DNA from: Pachysolen tannophilus NRRL Y-2460
Lineage: Eukaryota; Ascomycota; Pichiomycetes; Alaninales; Pachysolenaceae
Assembly: GCA_001661245.1 (NCBI GenBank)
Contig: KV454012.1
Location: forward strand, 1,050,204-1,114,203
Direction: 5' to 3'
Length of the DNA: 64,000 nt
In this document: one piece after another, positions 17,704 to 27,533 of the stretch
Layout: every line of letters begins with the position of its first letter
Numbering within the stretch: the first letter of the stretch is position 1
Made by a program: the position numbers and the translations under genes
Notes under the pieces: generated by a model
Told to the model about the DNA's origin: nothing
The model's database searches: none
What the model saw: the letters and a program-made list of their open reading frames with translations, nothing else

Positions 17704-19905
17704 TTACTCTTCATCGCTCGAATCACCATGAATGCTTGGGGTTACCGAAAGCCCACGTAATGTGACATCTCTGTCTTCGTCGGTGTTGTCTTCGTCATCT
17801 TCGTCCTCGTCTTCGTCTTCGTTGTTGCCGATGCCGATGCCGATGCCATTACCGACACCGATGCCGACATTGCTACCATTTTCTCTTTCTCCAGGTAAGT
17901 TCCAACTAAAATAATCATTTGTGGAGTTATTTTCTTGTAAGGTACCTAAATCACCTGGAGTCATTGGGTTATTTAACGAGTTTGATCGATCTCTTGGAGA
18001 GCCCGGTGCTGAAAGTGGTCTTGAAATCTTGATATTATGATCCATTTCAAATGGATTATCTGCCTTAGTATTACTAAATTGGTCCGGATATGCTCTTTTC
18101 AAGGCTAAAGCCCTTGCTTTAACATATTCCAATCCCATTCTTTTCCAATCCAACAAATCACTTAATCTTTCAACCCGATTTCTTTGATTAATTCTTTGTC
18201 TTCTAGATTTCTTTGTGAATTCAAGCATATAATTTGTCAACTGTTCAATGCTTTCATCAACAGATTTCATTCTTCTATCAACAACATAGATACCATAATC
18301 TGCAGGGTTTTCAATTAAATCTTCCATGTAACAACCAAAACCAGACAAATTTGTAGTTACAGATGGACATCCCATAACTGTACATTCCGCAGGAGTATAA
18401 CCCCAAGGTTCATAGTAACTCGGGAAAATACCACAATGACAACCACGAACAAATTCATCATAATCTAAACCTAAGATTGGATTATTTGAATTTAAAAATT
18501 CAGGATGGAAAATTATTTTCACTCTATCTGCCTTTTGATTAAATAATTGAACATTTCTTATTTGATTCAAAATAGGATCATTTGCATCATCAACCATATT
18601 ATGAGTAACAATTGGAGGAAGTGTATCTCTTTTAAGTGCAAACATTCTTCTTTTCAATATAACTCTATCACTTGGTTTTACTAAATCATCAATCTCTGGT
18701 AATTTAACTTTTTGACTAGATTGACAATTAATTGGATTTTGACAAAATTCAAATAATCTCTTCCCCATTAAACTTTGAACATCTTTTATAGTTGTTTCCA
18801 ATTGTTTTATAACAGCTTGACCTTTTAAAGTCTCCACAGTATATGATTTTGTTGCAGCAGGCATGATAATAAATGCAACCACAGTCATTTTCGATCCACT
18901 TTCTTTTAATCTATGATTTAATCTTGCCAAGGCCTCAATAAATAAATCTGCACCTTTATTTCTATATTCATAACGACCTGCAATGAAAAAATATAAAGTA
19001 TTACTCAATTTAAAATCCAATTGACCATAAAAATGACCACGAATAAATTCATTAATTTTTTCCTTCTTTTCAGCATGTAAATTTTGAAATTCATGAACTG
19101 CTTGAAATTTTACTACATTTAATCCATTTGGCAAAACACCATCAGGTTTCCTTTTTAACAAATGTTCCGATTCATAAGCGGTAATATGTGAAACCGTTGT
19201 GAAAACATCTGCTGAATGAACAGCAGCTCTTTCAATACAATATCTATGATATATACCTCTTTTACCTGCTTCTTTATCAACATCAAATTTATCCAAATTA
19301 TTATAAAAATCAACTGAACCTGCACAAAGATACCTACCAAGTAAAGTAGCATGTGTAGTGAAAATTGTAGTAACATCAATTTGTCTTTTCCTACATAAAG
19401 GTAAACAAACACCAGCTAACCATTCATGACAATGACATATCATTGCATGTTCTTGATCATGATAACTTAATTCTCCCAAGAACCATGCTACCAAATATCC
19501 CAATATAATCGCGTTATTTGTTTCAAAATCGTGATCAGGAGTTGGAATTCCAGAAATATTCCATAAATCAGCTTTCCATTCGTTTAAATGATGTAACGCC
19601 GAATTTAAATCAAATAACAACACTCTTGGAGCACCATCAATTAACCACCGCCCATAAAGATATTTAATTCCTCTAGCGCCCATAGAATCCAAAGTTAATT
19701 TTAACTTTGGATCATGAACAGCTAATTCTTCAACTTCAACATTTGCAGAATCATAACTTAATGGACCTATAAGAGTATATCTGTCCTTATACTCTGCAAC
19801 GGTAATTGGTGCCTTGGATTTTAAAACTGAATAAATACCACCAACACGATTAGCAACCTCGGTCGCAACTTCGAAAAGTAAATGATTCTTTATATCTCTA
19901 GTCAT
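17704..19905 (-). CDS. GSY2: Glycogen synthase (GSY1/GSY2 family)
   Basis: This is a 733-residue GT3 glycogen synthase (S. cerevisiae Gsy1/2 have 705-708) that transfers glucose from UDP-glucose to glycogen in the cytosol. Conserved blocks: [20 protein letters not shown] at the N-terminus (UDP-glucose loop), [35 protein letters not shown], and the catalytic-loop pair of Glu in [17 protein letters not shown]. The Arg cluster [18 protein letters not shown] would bind glucose-6-phosphate. The regulatory tail keeps [11 protein letters not shown] and [11 protein letters not shown], so Ser632, Ser636 and Thr649 correspond to the Gsy2 phosphosites Ser650, Ser654 and Thr667. The tail is extended by a Gly/Ile/Val repeat and an acidic run. 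Start [12 protein letters not shown] at 19905 is chosen because upstream is only a TTG. One gene stands for both yeast copies. Confidence 0.95.
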   Translation of the reverse strand: MTRDIKNHLLFEVATEVANRVGGIYSVLKSKAPITVAEYKDRYTLIGPLSYDSANVEVEELAVHDPKLKLTLDSMGARGIKYLYGRWLIDGAPRVLLFDLNSALHHLNEWKADLWNISGIPTPDHDFETNNAIILGYLVAWFLGELSYHDQEHAMICHCHEWLAGVCLPLCRKRQIDVTTIFTTHATLLGRYLCAGSVDFYNNLDKFDVDKEAGKRGIYHRYCIERAAVHSADVFTTVSHITAYESEHLLKRKPDGVLPNGLNVVKFQAVHEFQNLHAEKKEKINEFIRGHFYGQLDFKLSNTLYFFIAGRYEYRNKGADLFIEALARLNHRLKESGSKMTVVAFIIMPAATKSYTVETLKGQAVIKQLETTIKDVQSLMGKRLFEFCQNPINCQSSQKVKLPEIDDLVKPSDRVILKRRMFALKRDTLPPIVTHNMVDDANDPILNQIRNVQLFNQKADRVKIIFHPEFLNSNNPILGLDYDEFVRGCHCGIFPSYYEPWGYTPAECTVMGCPSVTTNLSGFGCYMEDLIENPADYGIYVVDRRMKSVDESIEQLTNYMLEFTKKSRRQRINQRNRVERLSDLLDWKRMGLEYVKARALALKRAYPDQFSNTKADNPFEMDHNIKISRPLSAPGSPRDRSNSLNNPMTPGDLGTLQENNSTNDYFSWNLPGERENGSNVGIGVGNGIGIGIGNNEDEDEDEDDEDNTDEDRDVTLRGLSVTPSIHGDSSDEE

Positions 19906-20538
19906 CAATATACCTTCCTTTCCAGATTACCTTTTTTTTAAAAAAAGAAAAAAAAAAACCCTCCCCCCAATTCTCTTTTATTTACTTTTGATAATAAAAG
20001 TATGAAATATTATTGTTAACCTCTAAATGAAGCCCAAAATTGTATAACTCAAGGAATGCTTAATATTTTTTTTTTTTTAAAATGAGAGAAAACCCAAAGG
20101 CACGATTTTTTTTTCTTTTTAAAAAAGAAATAAAAAAAATATTAAATTTTTTAAATCAAATTTAATCTTTAAAAAAATGGCTTCCAATAGATCTAAATTC
20201 TCAGAATAGTATTATAATTAAATTCAAGCATTAAATAAATGATACCTATATTTTTTGTTATTGTGTTGTTGTATATTGCTTTTACAGCTGTTTTTCTTCT
20301 TTTTTTTCTTTTTGATTTTTAATGACTGTTTTTCTCTTTTTTAATATAAAGAAAGAGATGCACTCCACAGTGGGCGGGACGTTTTGTAGTGAACTGATAA
20401 GGATTCTCGGAAAGGAAAAGGCAGATTAATCTTTTTTTGCCCGCTCGCCCCCCGCTTCACTTCTTTCCTCTTCCTTTAACTTCCAGCGCCTTTTTCTTTT
20501 TCTCTGTTTATTTTCCCCGTGTATTTCCCAGTATATTT

Positions 20539-20543
20539 CCCCT
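20539..20543. promoter_or_regulatory. STRE (CCCCT) upstream of glycogen synthase
   Basis: CCCCT at 20539-20543 and AGGGG at 20650-20654 lie ~630-750 bases upstream of the glycogen synthase ATG. Msn2/4-type STRE control of GSY2 is known in S. cerevisiae; here it is inferred from the pentamers only. Confidence 0.35.
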
Positions 20544-20950
20544 CCGGCTGCTTGACTTGCAGGTGGATGGTCCCTTAGATTTTGTGTCAACTTGTGTGCA
20601 TTGACTTATTATGACGACTTGGCCTATGCCTCAACGTCAGCCGTGGAAAAGGGGCGCAAAAAAAAAATTATTTAAATTAACAAAATTTCGGAAGCATTGA
20701 GACCGCAATAGAAAAAAAGAGTTCAATACCACATAAAAGAAGAGTTAGCGGTTAGTTTATAAGTGATTAAAGTAAAAGTTTTTTTAATTAATTAATTTTT
20801 TCAATGAGAAATTATGAATCTTGAATGAAAGAAGATTTACTAGAAAAAAAAAAAAAAAATTTTTTTTCTCTCTTTTCTTTTAATATGTAGGCTTCGGCGG
20901 CTTTGCTTATCGAGTACTTTTTTTTTTTTTTTTTAATTTTGGATACAAAC

Positions 20951-20980
20951 TTCAAGTTCAAGTTCAAGTTCAAGTTCAAA
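20951..20980. repeat. Tandem hexamer TTCAAG, five units
   Basis: TTCAAG is repeated four times, then TTCAAA, in the upstream region of the PEN-2-like gene. Confidence 0.8.
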
Positions 20981-21413
20981 GTTATGTTTTAAACTGGCAA
21001 GAATATAAATTCTAAAAATTATTCATTTTGACTGGTTTAGTCTCGGGACCAAGATTATTTTTTACTTTGTGTTTTTTTTCTTTTGCAATTTCGTTTAACT
21101 ATTTTTCACTCCTCAAGACAGAGATGCATATTGTCTGCACCTAAAGAGGAAATTATTTTTATTTTGCCCTTTTTATCTTACAAAACATGGAGTAGATAGA
21201 TGTAGGTGAGTGCAAGATGATGTCTGTGAAGAAGATATTGTTTTTTTTTATTTTCTATAGTTAAAACAAAAGTTCAAGAGGTTTGAAACTTGTTATATTT
21301 GTAACAGTTCTAGTTGCTGTAGTTCTTGTAGATTGTATAAATGGAATTGTTAAACCATGATTTTTTTTTTTTTATTTGGCTTTTCATTTATATAGATTTA
21401 TGGTGTAACTAAA

Positions 21414-22016
21414 ATGCTTTCAGTTGAACTTGGTAAAAACATTGATATATTACCTATTTTCCCATTACAAGAAAGAATTCAAGAGTTAGAAGAGTGTCAT
21501 TGTGATTCTTGTAAAATTAATAGAAAATTATCCAGTTATTCTTCAAAGGTAAGAAAGAACATGAACATATATATATATATATATATTCTTTTTTCCCCAG
21601 GTTTAATTTAAAATTAATTTACTAATAACATTTTCTAGTTTTTCTTTTTGGGATTCTTGGTTCTTCCTTTATGGTTAATTAATGTCTTGGGTTTATTAAC
21701 AAATTTATTTTTTTCAAATAAATTTAAACTGTCGCCTTTACTATTGGAAATTAGGAAAAAAAATTTAGACTTAACTTTTGAAGATTCGTTTGGTAATCAA
21801 GGATTAGATTCAACATTAACAGAATTATCACCACCACCACCACCACCATCTTACAGTAACTCTAGTGATAATTTTATTGTTGACAGAATTACCCATAACC
21901 ATTTTAATTTGAAAAAAAAAATTAATACATGGGGGTTACGCTCATTAGTTGCAATTTCTAGTTACATTTTAACATTTATAATGATTTATCTTATTGCTGA
22001 AAAATCAGTTTATTAA
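21414..22016 (+). CDS. Small two-helix membrane protein with PEN-2-like sequence, spliced
   Basis: The CDS is join(21414..21548, 21639..22016), 170 residues. The N-terminus is soluble with a Cys pair (ECHCDSCKINRKL). The first hydrophobic segment reads KFFFLGFLVLPLWLINVLGLL, followed by a polar loop with a Pro run (PPPPPP) and a last helix RSLVAISSYILTFIMIYLIAE, ending EKSVY. The first segment resembles the re-entrant region of PEN-2, the small gamma-secretase subunit (KYYLGGFAFLPFLWLVN), with one gap. The second helix is placed similarly. S. cerevisiae YNL046W, an ER membrane protein of ~172 residues, is another candidate by length and because its locus lies near YNL049-052. I cannot confirm either. 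It converges on AVT1 with 56 bases between the stop codons. Confidence 0.6.
21549..21638 (+). other. Spliceosomal intron in the PEN-2-like gene
   Basis: The donor is GTAAGA at 21549, the branch point TACTAAT at about 21619-21625 and the acceptor CTAG ends at 21638. The intron is 90 nt. The earlier CCCCAG at 21600 lies before the branch point, so it was not chosen. Splicing joins the exons in frame inside the first hydrophobic segment. Confidence 0.85.
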
Positions 22017-22072
22017 ATTATCCAGCCTCCATCCCATATAAGAATATATATATAAATAAATAAATTTTCATT

Positions 22073-23556
22073 TTATCCCATAATTGAAGCAATTGTCCCC
22101 GATATGGCAAATAAGCAACTTACCAATACACCAATATATAAACATATTTTATTAAAACGACTTAATTTATTTTTAAATATTTTTAAATAAAATAATAATG
22201 GTAAAGTAACACATACTGTAAAACAAATTGCTGAACCTAAAAATGCCATTATTTTACCAAAACTTGTAAAAATCATAGAAATTATTAAAAAAAAGATATA
22301 GACAAATAGTCTACTTAATAATTTTTTAATAAATCTTGAATTTTCATTTTTTGAAAAATCAATATTTAAAATAGATTTTTCAAATGTTGATATAAGAGGT
22401 CTTGTTACAATTGGTAATTTAGCAATTGGAAGTAACCCCATTAATAAACAAATAATAGTAGGGATCCAAGAAGGATAACCTTGTTGTAACATTATATTTT
22501 TAGTAATTTCATCTTCAACATTTGAACCAAACATTAAAAATCCAGTTAAACCAATAAATAAATCAATAAACCAAGTAAATGTAAAAGTAATAATCATTGA
22601 AAATTGAGCTTCTTTCAGTGGACGTTTCATATCACTAATTATTTCAGGTAATACAACATGACCACCATAATTTGCCATAAATATTGATATTGAAATTAAT
22701 AAATCATTAATATTTTTAGGCCATAAATAATTTTTATTAAAAATTGGAGATAAAAGTGAACCTGGTGAATTTTTTTTGAAAAAACCAGCACAAAATATTA
22801 TAATTACAACACCACTTGTACAAATAATACCAATAAATGAAAAAATTGAAAGAATATTTAATGGAAGAAAACTTAAACCAAAAACCAAACAAAGAATTAT
22901 TAATTTAAAAATAAAAGGATCAACATTTATGAAAAAAGTATGGAAACTATCACTAAATAATAATATTAATGCTAATGAAGCACCAATAAGATCAAATGCA
23001 AAAGTTATAAAAATTGCAAAATTTAATTTATCACCAATTAAATATTTACCTAATTCATTATAAGTATTAAATTTGTTATTTTCAATATAACATTTACTCA
23101 ATAATATAGCACTATATTGTGTTGATAAACAACACAAGATTAAAAAAAAATTCCTAATATCCATCCAGATAATTTAAATGCAAATGGTAATGATAATAAA
23201 CCTATACCTATTATAACATTAATTGAATTAAAAATTGTTTGAGAAGCTGTAGATTTACCTTTAATTGTTGAATCAGTTAAGATAATCCCACTTCGATTAC
23301 TCCTAGATGAAGTTAACTCCAACAACCCAGAAGTTTCATTAATAACTTCAACTTCAGAATCTTCATTGATCTCATCAGTATCCAGTATCCGTCGCCGCCT
23401 TTCAAAATTATACTCATCGTTATCTTTATACCTCGCATTATTATTACTAGTTTGATTCTCAATACCTACAGGTAAAGAAGCAAAACTATTTGAACCTTTA
23501 GAACTCAACTCCTCGGCGCTTACCGCCTTCAAGCCATCATCTGGCTCAATCTCCAT
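22073..23556 (-). CDS. AVT1: AVT1-like vacuolar amino-acid transporter with a one-base frameshift
   Basis: This is an amino-acid/auxin permease family member (~494 residues if the frame is restored; S. cerevisiae Avt1 ~602). Avt1 is a proton antiporter that moves neutral amino acids into the vacuole. The N-terminal frame starts [20 protein letters not shown] at 23556, is acidic and soluble, then enters helix 1 ([19 protein letters not shown]). It stops in a T9 run around 23142-23150. The rest continues in another frame ([70 protein letters not shown]) with ten or so helices, closely matching Avt1. The break falls exactly in the homopolymer, so a missing T in the assembly is the simplest reading; a real mutation or slippage is possible. 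Confidence 0.85.
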
Positions 23557-24075
23557 TACAACTATAATTCCTATATTATTTCTATTTTTTAACAATATAA
23601 TAATAATAATAATAATAATAGTATTTATTATATGTTGTTCCTACAATAAACGTTATCTGTTGTCGTCTGTCTGTCACTAAAAGACTAAAAGACATCACTT
23701 AATTAACGTCAAACGACAAGGTTTAAACAGCAAATATACATTACATATATACATTTACACTGATAAAAGAATTAAATTAAATTTATTAAAAGCAAATAAA
23801 TAAACAAAATTAATTACTATATAACATAATCATTATATGATTATTCATTCACCCTATAACTCAATATCTAATTACCTAACTATCTTTATTACTCACTACT
23901 TCTTCTTCTCTTTTTAATTACGGTCAAACATAAAGCAATATCCTAATTAAGAAATAAAACTTTTTAATGAAAAAAAAAAAAGAAAAAGAAAAAAGAAAAA
24001 AGTTAAAAAAAACCCTAAAAAAGAAGTAAATTAATTTAATCATCATTTAAATTATTTAATATTTAAAATTTTATT

Positions 24076-24120
<45 letters not shown>

Positions 24121-24636
24121 GTGTATGATTATTAAATTTAAATCATCAGTTTTTTTGATTTGATTTTTCATTATTTCAGTTAGTTTCATATAATATCCAT
24201 ATATACATATAATTATAATATGTATTTTTAGATAAAGTAAGTTGAATAATATATAAAAAAAAAACCTCTTTTGTTTTCCTTGGCGCTTTGAAAATTTGGT
24301 TAAGCTAACTTTTATTTAAATGATTTTTTAGATTTAAAAATAAAGATTAAATAAGTAAAGATTGCCAATACAGGGTTAGGTTGTTGTTTTCTTTTTTTTT
24401 TTTGTTTTTTTTTTCTTTTTTGTTTTCTTGTTTTGTTTTGTTTTGTCTTGTGTTAAGAAACATTTTCACTTCTATTGAAGTTGAATTTCAAATAATAGTT
24501 TGTTGAGAGAAAGAGAACCGCTAATAGTTTTTTTTAAGAGGTAACAAGTGTGAATTAATCATTTGTTTATCGGCGCTTAATTATTTAATAGTTGAAAGTG
24601 GGGGAAAAAGAAACCCAAAAATTACGAGAAAAAAAA

Positions 24637-24668
<32 letters not shown>

Positions 24669-24782
24669 GATACCAATAGCGCTTAATCTATTGTTAAATA
24701 GCAGAGGGAAAGTTGATGTTTTTGGGTTTTTCCTGAAAAAAAATAAAAAGAAAGAAAAGATTTATAAGAAACAGTAGCGAAT
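23557..24782. other. 1.2-kb region between AVT1 and HAA1 (divergent promoters)
   Basis: No gene is seen. It carries (AAT)n at 23595-23625, a long (TA)n run at 24078-24120, T-rich tracts at 24385-24425 and a (GAAA)n microsatellite at 24639-24668. A short open frame at 24592-24777 is only the translation of the GAAA repeat. Confidence 0.5.
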
Positions 24783-26891
24783 ATGGTTTTAGTTAATGGA
24801 GTCAAGTACGCATGTGAAAGATGTATTAGGGGACATAGAGTTACAACATGTACACATACAGATCAGCCGTTGATGATGATTAAGCCAAAGGGGAGACCAA
24901 GTACAACTTGTGAACATTGTAAAGCTGCAAGGAAAAATAAAAATCAACATGCAAGTTGTAACTGTGGTAAGAGGACAAATCCTTCTCAACTGGAACATGA
25001 TGAAGAGTGTAATTGTAGGAAAATGGAGTTGTGTACCTGTCAATCTAAAAAGAAGAAACTGCCAACTTTGAAGAAGAAAGATCTGCTGCAACAACAGTTT
25101 CAGTTACAGCAGCAGCAACAACAACAACAACAACATCCGAATAAAAACCAAGGTCAAAGTGCGGGGCAATTCAATACCTCTATTGATAACGATTTTTCTC
25201 TATTCCAAAGATCAAATCTTCATAATTTAGATAATAATGATACAAATAACTCTAGTGAAAGTTTCCATATTCAACAACCTTTACCAACTTCATCATTTGA
25301 TATGAGTCTTTCTGGTTCTTTATCAAGTGATATGTCAAATTTAGCAACACATTCAAGTAGTGTTGCTTCAAATTTAAACAATTTGAATGATAACGCTTCT
25401 ATTTATAATCAAAATATTAAACAGGTTGGTATGGAAATTTTACATAATTTTAGACCCAATACACCTCAAACTAGGGCTAGAGTTGGTGAAGTTAGTGTCC
25501 CAATAGATGAATACGTTGCTCCTTTACAACAAATGAATAATAATTTGAGTACTTTATTTGGTAATGAGCAGGATAAAAAAACTACTCATGGTACTAATAA
25601 TAATAATATTAATAATATTAATAATAATAATAACAATAATAATAACAATAGTAATAGCAACGTTGAAGAGGATTTCAGAAATGACGATATATCAAATGGT
25701 AATACTAGCAATAATGTTATTAGTGATGATATGGGAAGGGCAGATAGTGGTATGTCTAATGGTGTATTATCAGACTTGCCAGTTCCATTCCCTGGGTCCG
25801 GGTTGTTGGATTTATTTTCTTCTGAAAATAAAAATGAATATGTTAACGGTAATAATATTAATAATAATAATAATAATAATAACATGAACATTAATTCCAG
25901 CAATTTTAACCAACAACAGCAACAAAGGCAATATACAAATCATATGAATGCATCCAGTACAAGCATAAACACAACTGCATCTAATAGAAATTCTAACTAC
26001 AATTTACAATCACCTCAACTATCAGAACTTTCCCCTTCAAACACAGGAAATAATGATTCTCATGGTCCTGAAGGAATATTCCCATTGTTTTCATTAGTTG
26101 GACCTTCTACAAATTCACCTACTTCTGAAGCTGATTCAAGTAGATCATCATTAACCCATAGTAGGGAATCATCCAATAGTATTATAGGCTACCATTTAAA
26201 TCATCAATCTTCAAGTAATCATTTACAACATTATTACCAACAGTTACCTGCTCAACATGCACCACATAATATCAATAATAGTAATTTGAATAGCACTAAC
26301 AGTATAAATAGTAGTAGTGGTTCAGGAGGACTACATCATGTTCATGGTCATTATCAAAATCATTTTTCACCTTATCCGGCACCAAAGAGATCAGGAAGTT
26401 TCTTATCTATTGCAAGTAGTACCACTTCTACAAATGATTTATTATCAAATTCTTCGAGACCTCCATTATACAGTGTGAATAGTACTGATTCTTTAGCAAG
26501 TTTACAACATCAACAAACTTTAACAAAGAGCAATACAAATACCACCGCGTATAATGGGGCGATCTCAAATAATAATATGAATTCATCTGCTGCTACTAAT
26601 GCTGCTGCAAATAATTTTCTTACTAACATTAGCGATAACAGCGGACCACAACAAGAAAATCAAGAGGTATCAAATAATAGTGACCTTAACAACAACAATG
26701 TTAATAACTCATTTATTGATATCAGCAGTATTGGCAACATCCCAATTACAAGTTCCTTATTTATGTCACCTTCAACTTCATCAATGTCCAACACCAACAA
26801 CACGAACACCAACAACAACAATTCAGAAACTTTGTATGATGATTTCAATAATATCGATACATTTTTAGATAGCAATCGCAGTGATAGATGA
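24783..26891 (+). CDS. HAA1: Haa1-type copper-fist transcription factor
   Basis: This is a 702-residue protein (S. cerevisiae Haa1 ~694). The first ~45 residues are a copper-fist domain: MVLVNGVKYACERCIRGHR, then TTCTHTDQPLMMIKPKGRP, with zinc ligands Cys11, Cys14, Cys23 and His25 and the DNA minor-groove KGRP at 36-39. This is nearly identical to Haa1 and less like Cup2/Ace1. A second Cys-rich cluster follows (CNCGKRT, CNCRKMELCTCQ), then a long Gln/Asn/Ser-rich activation region with runs of CAA/CAG and AAT codons. Haa1 activates weak-acid (acetate, lactate) tolerance genes. In S. cerevisiae HAA1 neighbours REC8, as here, though the relative orientation differs. Confidence 0.92.
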   Translation: MVLVNGVKYACERCIRGHRVTTCTHTDQPLMMIKPKGRPSTTCEHCKAARKNKNQHASCNCGKRTNPSQLEHDEECNCRKMELCTCQSKKKKLPTLKKKDLLQQQFQLQQQQQQQQQHPNKNQGQSAGQFNTSIDNDFSLFQRSNLHNLDNNDTNNSSESFHIQQPLPTSSFDMSLSGSLSSDMSNLATHSSSVASNLNNLNDNASIYNQNIKQVGMEILHNFRPNTPQTRARVGEVSVPIDEYVAPLQQMNNNLSTLFGNEQDKKTTHGTNNNNINNINNNNNNNNNNSNSNVEEDFRNDDISNGNTSNNVISDDMGRADSGMSNGVLSDLPVPFPGSGLLDLFSSENKNEYVNGNNINNNNNNNNMNINSSNFNQQQQQRQYTNHMNASSTSINTTASNRNSNYNLQSPQLSELSPSNTGNNDSHGPEGIFPLFSLVGPSTNSPTSEADSSRSSLTHSRESSNSIIGYHLNHQSSSNHLQHYYQQLPAQHAPHNINNSNLNSTNSINSSSGSGGLHHVHGHYQNHFSPYPAPKRSGSFLSIASSTTSTNDLLSNSSRPPLYSVNSTDSLASLQHQQTLTKSNTNTTAYNGAISNNNMNSSAATNAAANNFLTNISDNSGPQQENQEVSNNSDLNNNNVNNSFIDISSIGNIPITSSLFMSPSTSSMSNTNNTNTNNNNSETLYDDFNNIDTFLDSNRSDR

Positions 26892-27533
26892 GAAAAGAAA
26901 AGGGAAAACACACTTTTTTTTAAAGAAAAGAATAAAAAAAAAAAAAAATTCAAAGATGGAAAATCTTTAATAAAAGAGAAAAAGAAAAGAAGACAGCTAT
27001 TTATTCAAACTATTTGCTTTAAAAATTTTTTGCTCAATATTGAAAGTTATTTATCTACTAATTACTATTCAACTGATTAATTACTGCTTAGCTCAATAAA
27101 GAAAGAGGTGCTTTTATTAATCTCATATCCTCTTATTAATACTTTTTTTTATTATTTTTCCTTTTATTTACAAATTACTGATATGAAAAAAAGCAATACA
27201 TATTCTAAGAAGGAACTCTTTAATTTATTTTACAATTAGAGATTAACTGATTTAGGACCAATATATACATACATATATATATATATATATATCTTGGATT
27301 CTTTTGTTTTTTATTTTATTTTCATACAATGTGTTATATATATTCATTTTTATATTTTTATTTCAAATTAATTATCATCATCATATAATATTCATTTAAA
27401 ACGTCTTTTTAATGCACGTAAAAAAAATTTAGTATAACCCCCTTTTTACAATTACAATAATTAATTTTCTTTTGTTTTAATAATTGCTGAGAGATATCTT
27501 GATTAAACTGATTGAGTCCTGTGAAAAGATATA
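26892..27533. other. Intergenic region HAA1-REC8
   Basis: HAA1 3' flank and REC8 promoter, 642 bases. It is A+T-rich with an (AT)n run at 27271-27291. No gene, RNA or clear meiotic URS1 element is seen. Confidence 0.4.

Larger units (their letters stand above)
19906..21413. other. 1.5-kb region between divergent genes; stress-type elements
   Basis: This is the shared upstream region of glycogen synthase (minus) and the PEN-2-like gene (plus). It is homopolymer-rich near both genes, with a GC-richer middle (20360-20660) carrying STRE-type boxes. No coding region or RNA gene is supported. Confidence 0.5.

Noticed and set aside
21601-21601. Alternative 3' splice site CCCCAG ending at 21600 in the PEN-2-like gene
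   Set aside because: It precedes the TACTAAT branch point, and using it would add a stop-containing A+T-rich stretch.
23140-23170. Intron explaining the AVT1 frame change
   Set aside because: No donor, branch point or acceptor is present, and the two frames abut without extra sequence.
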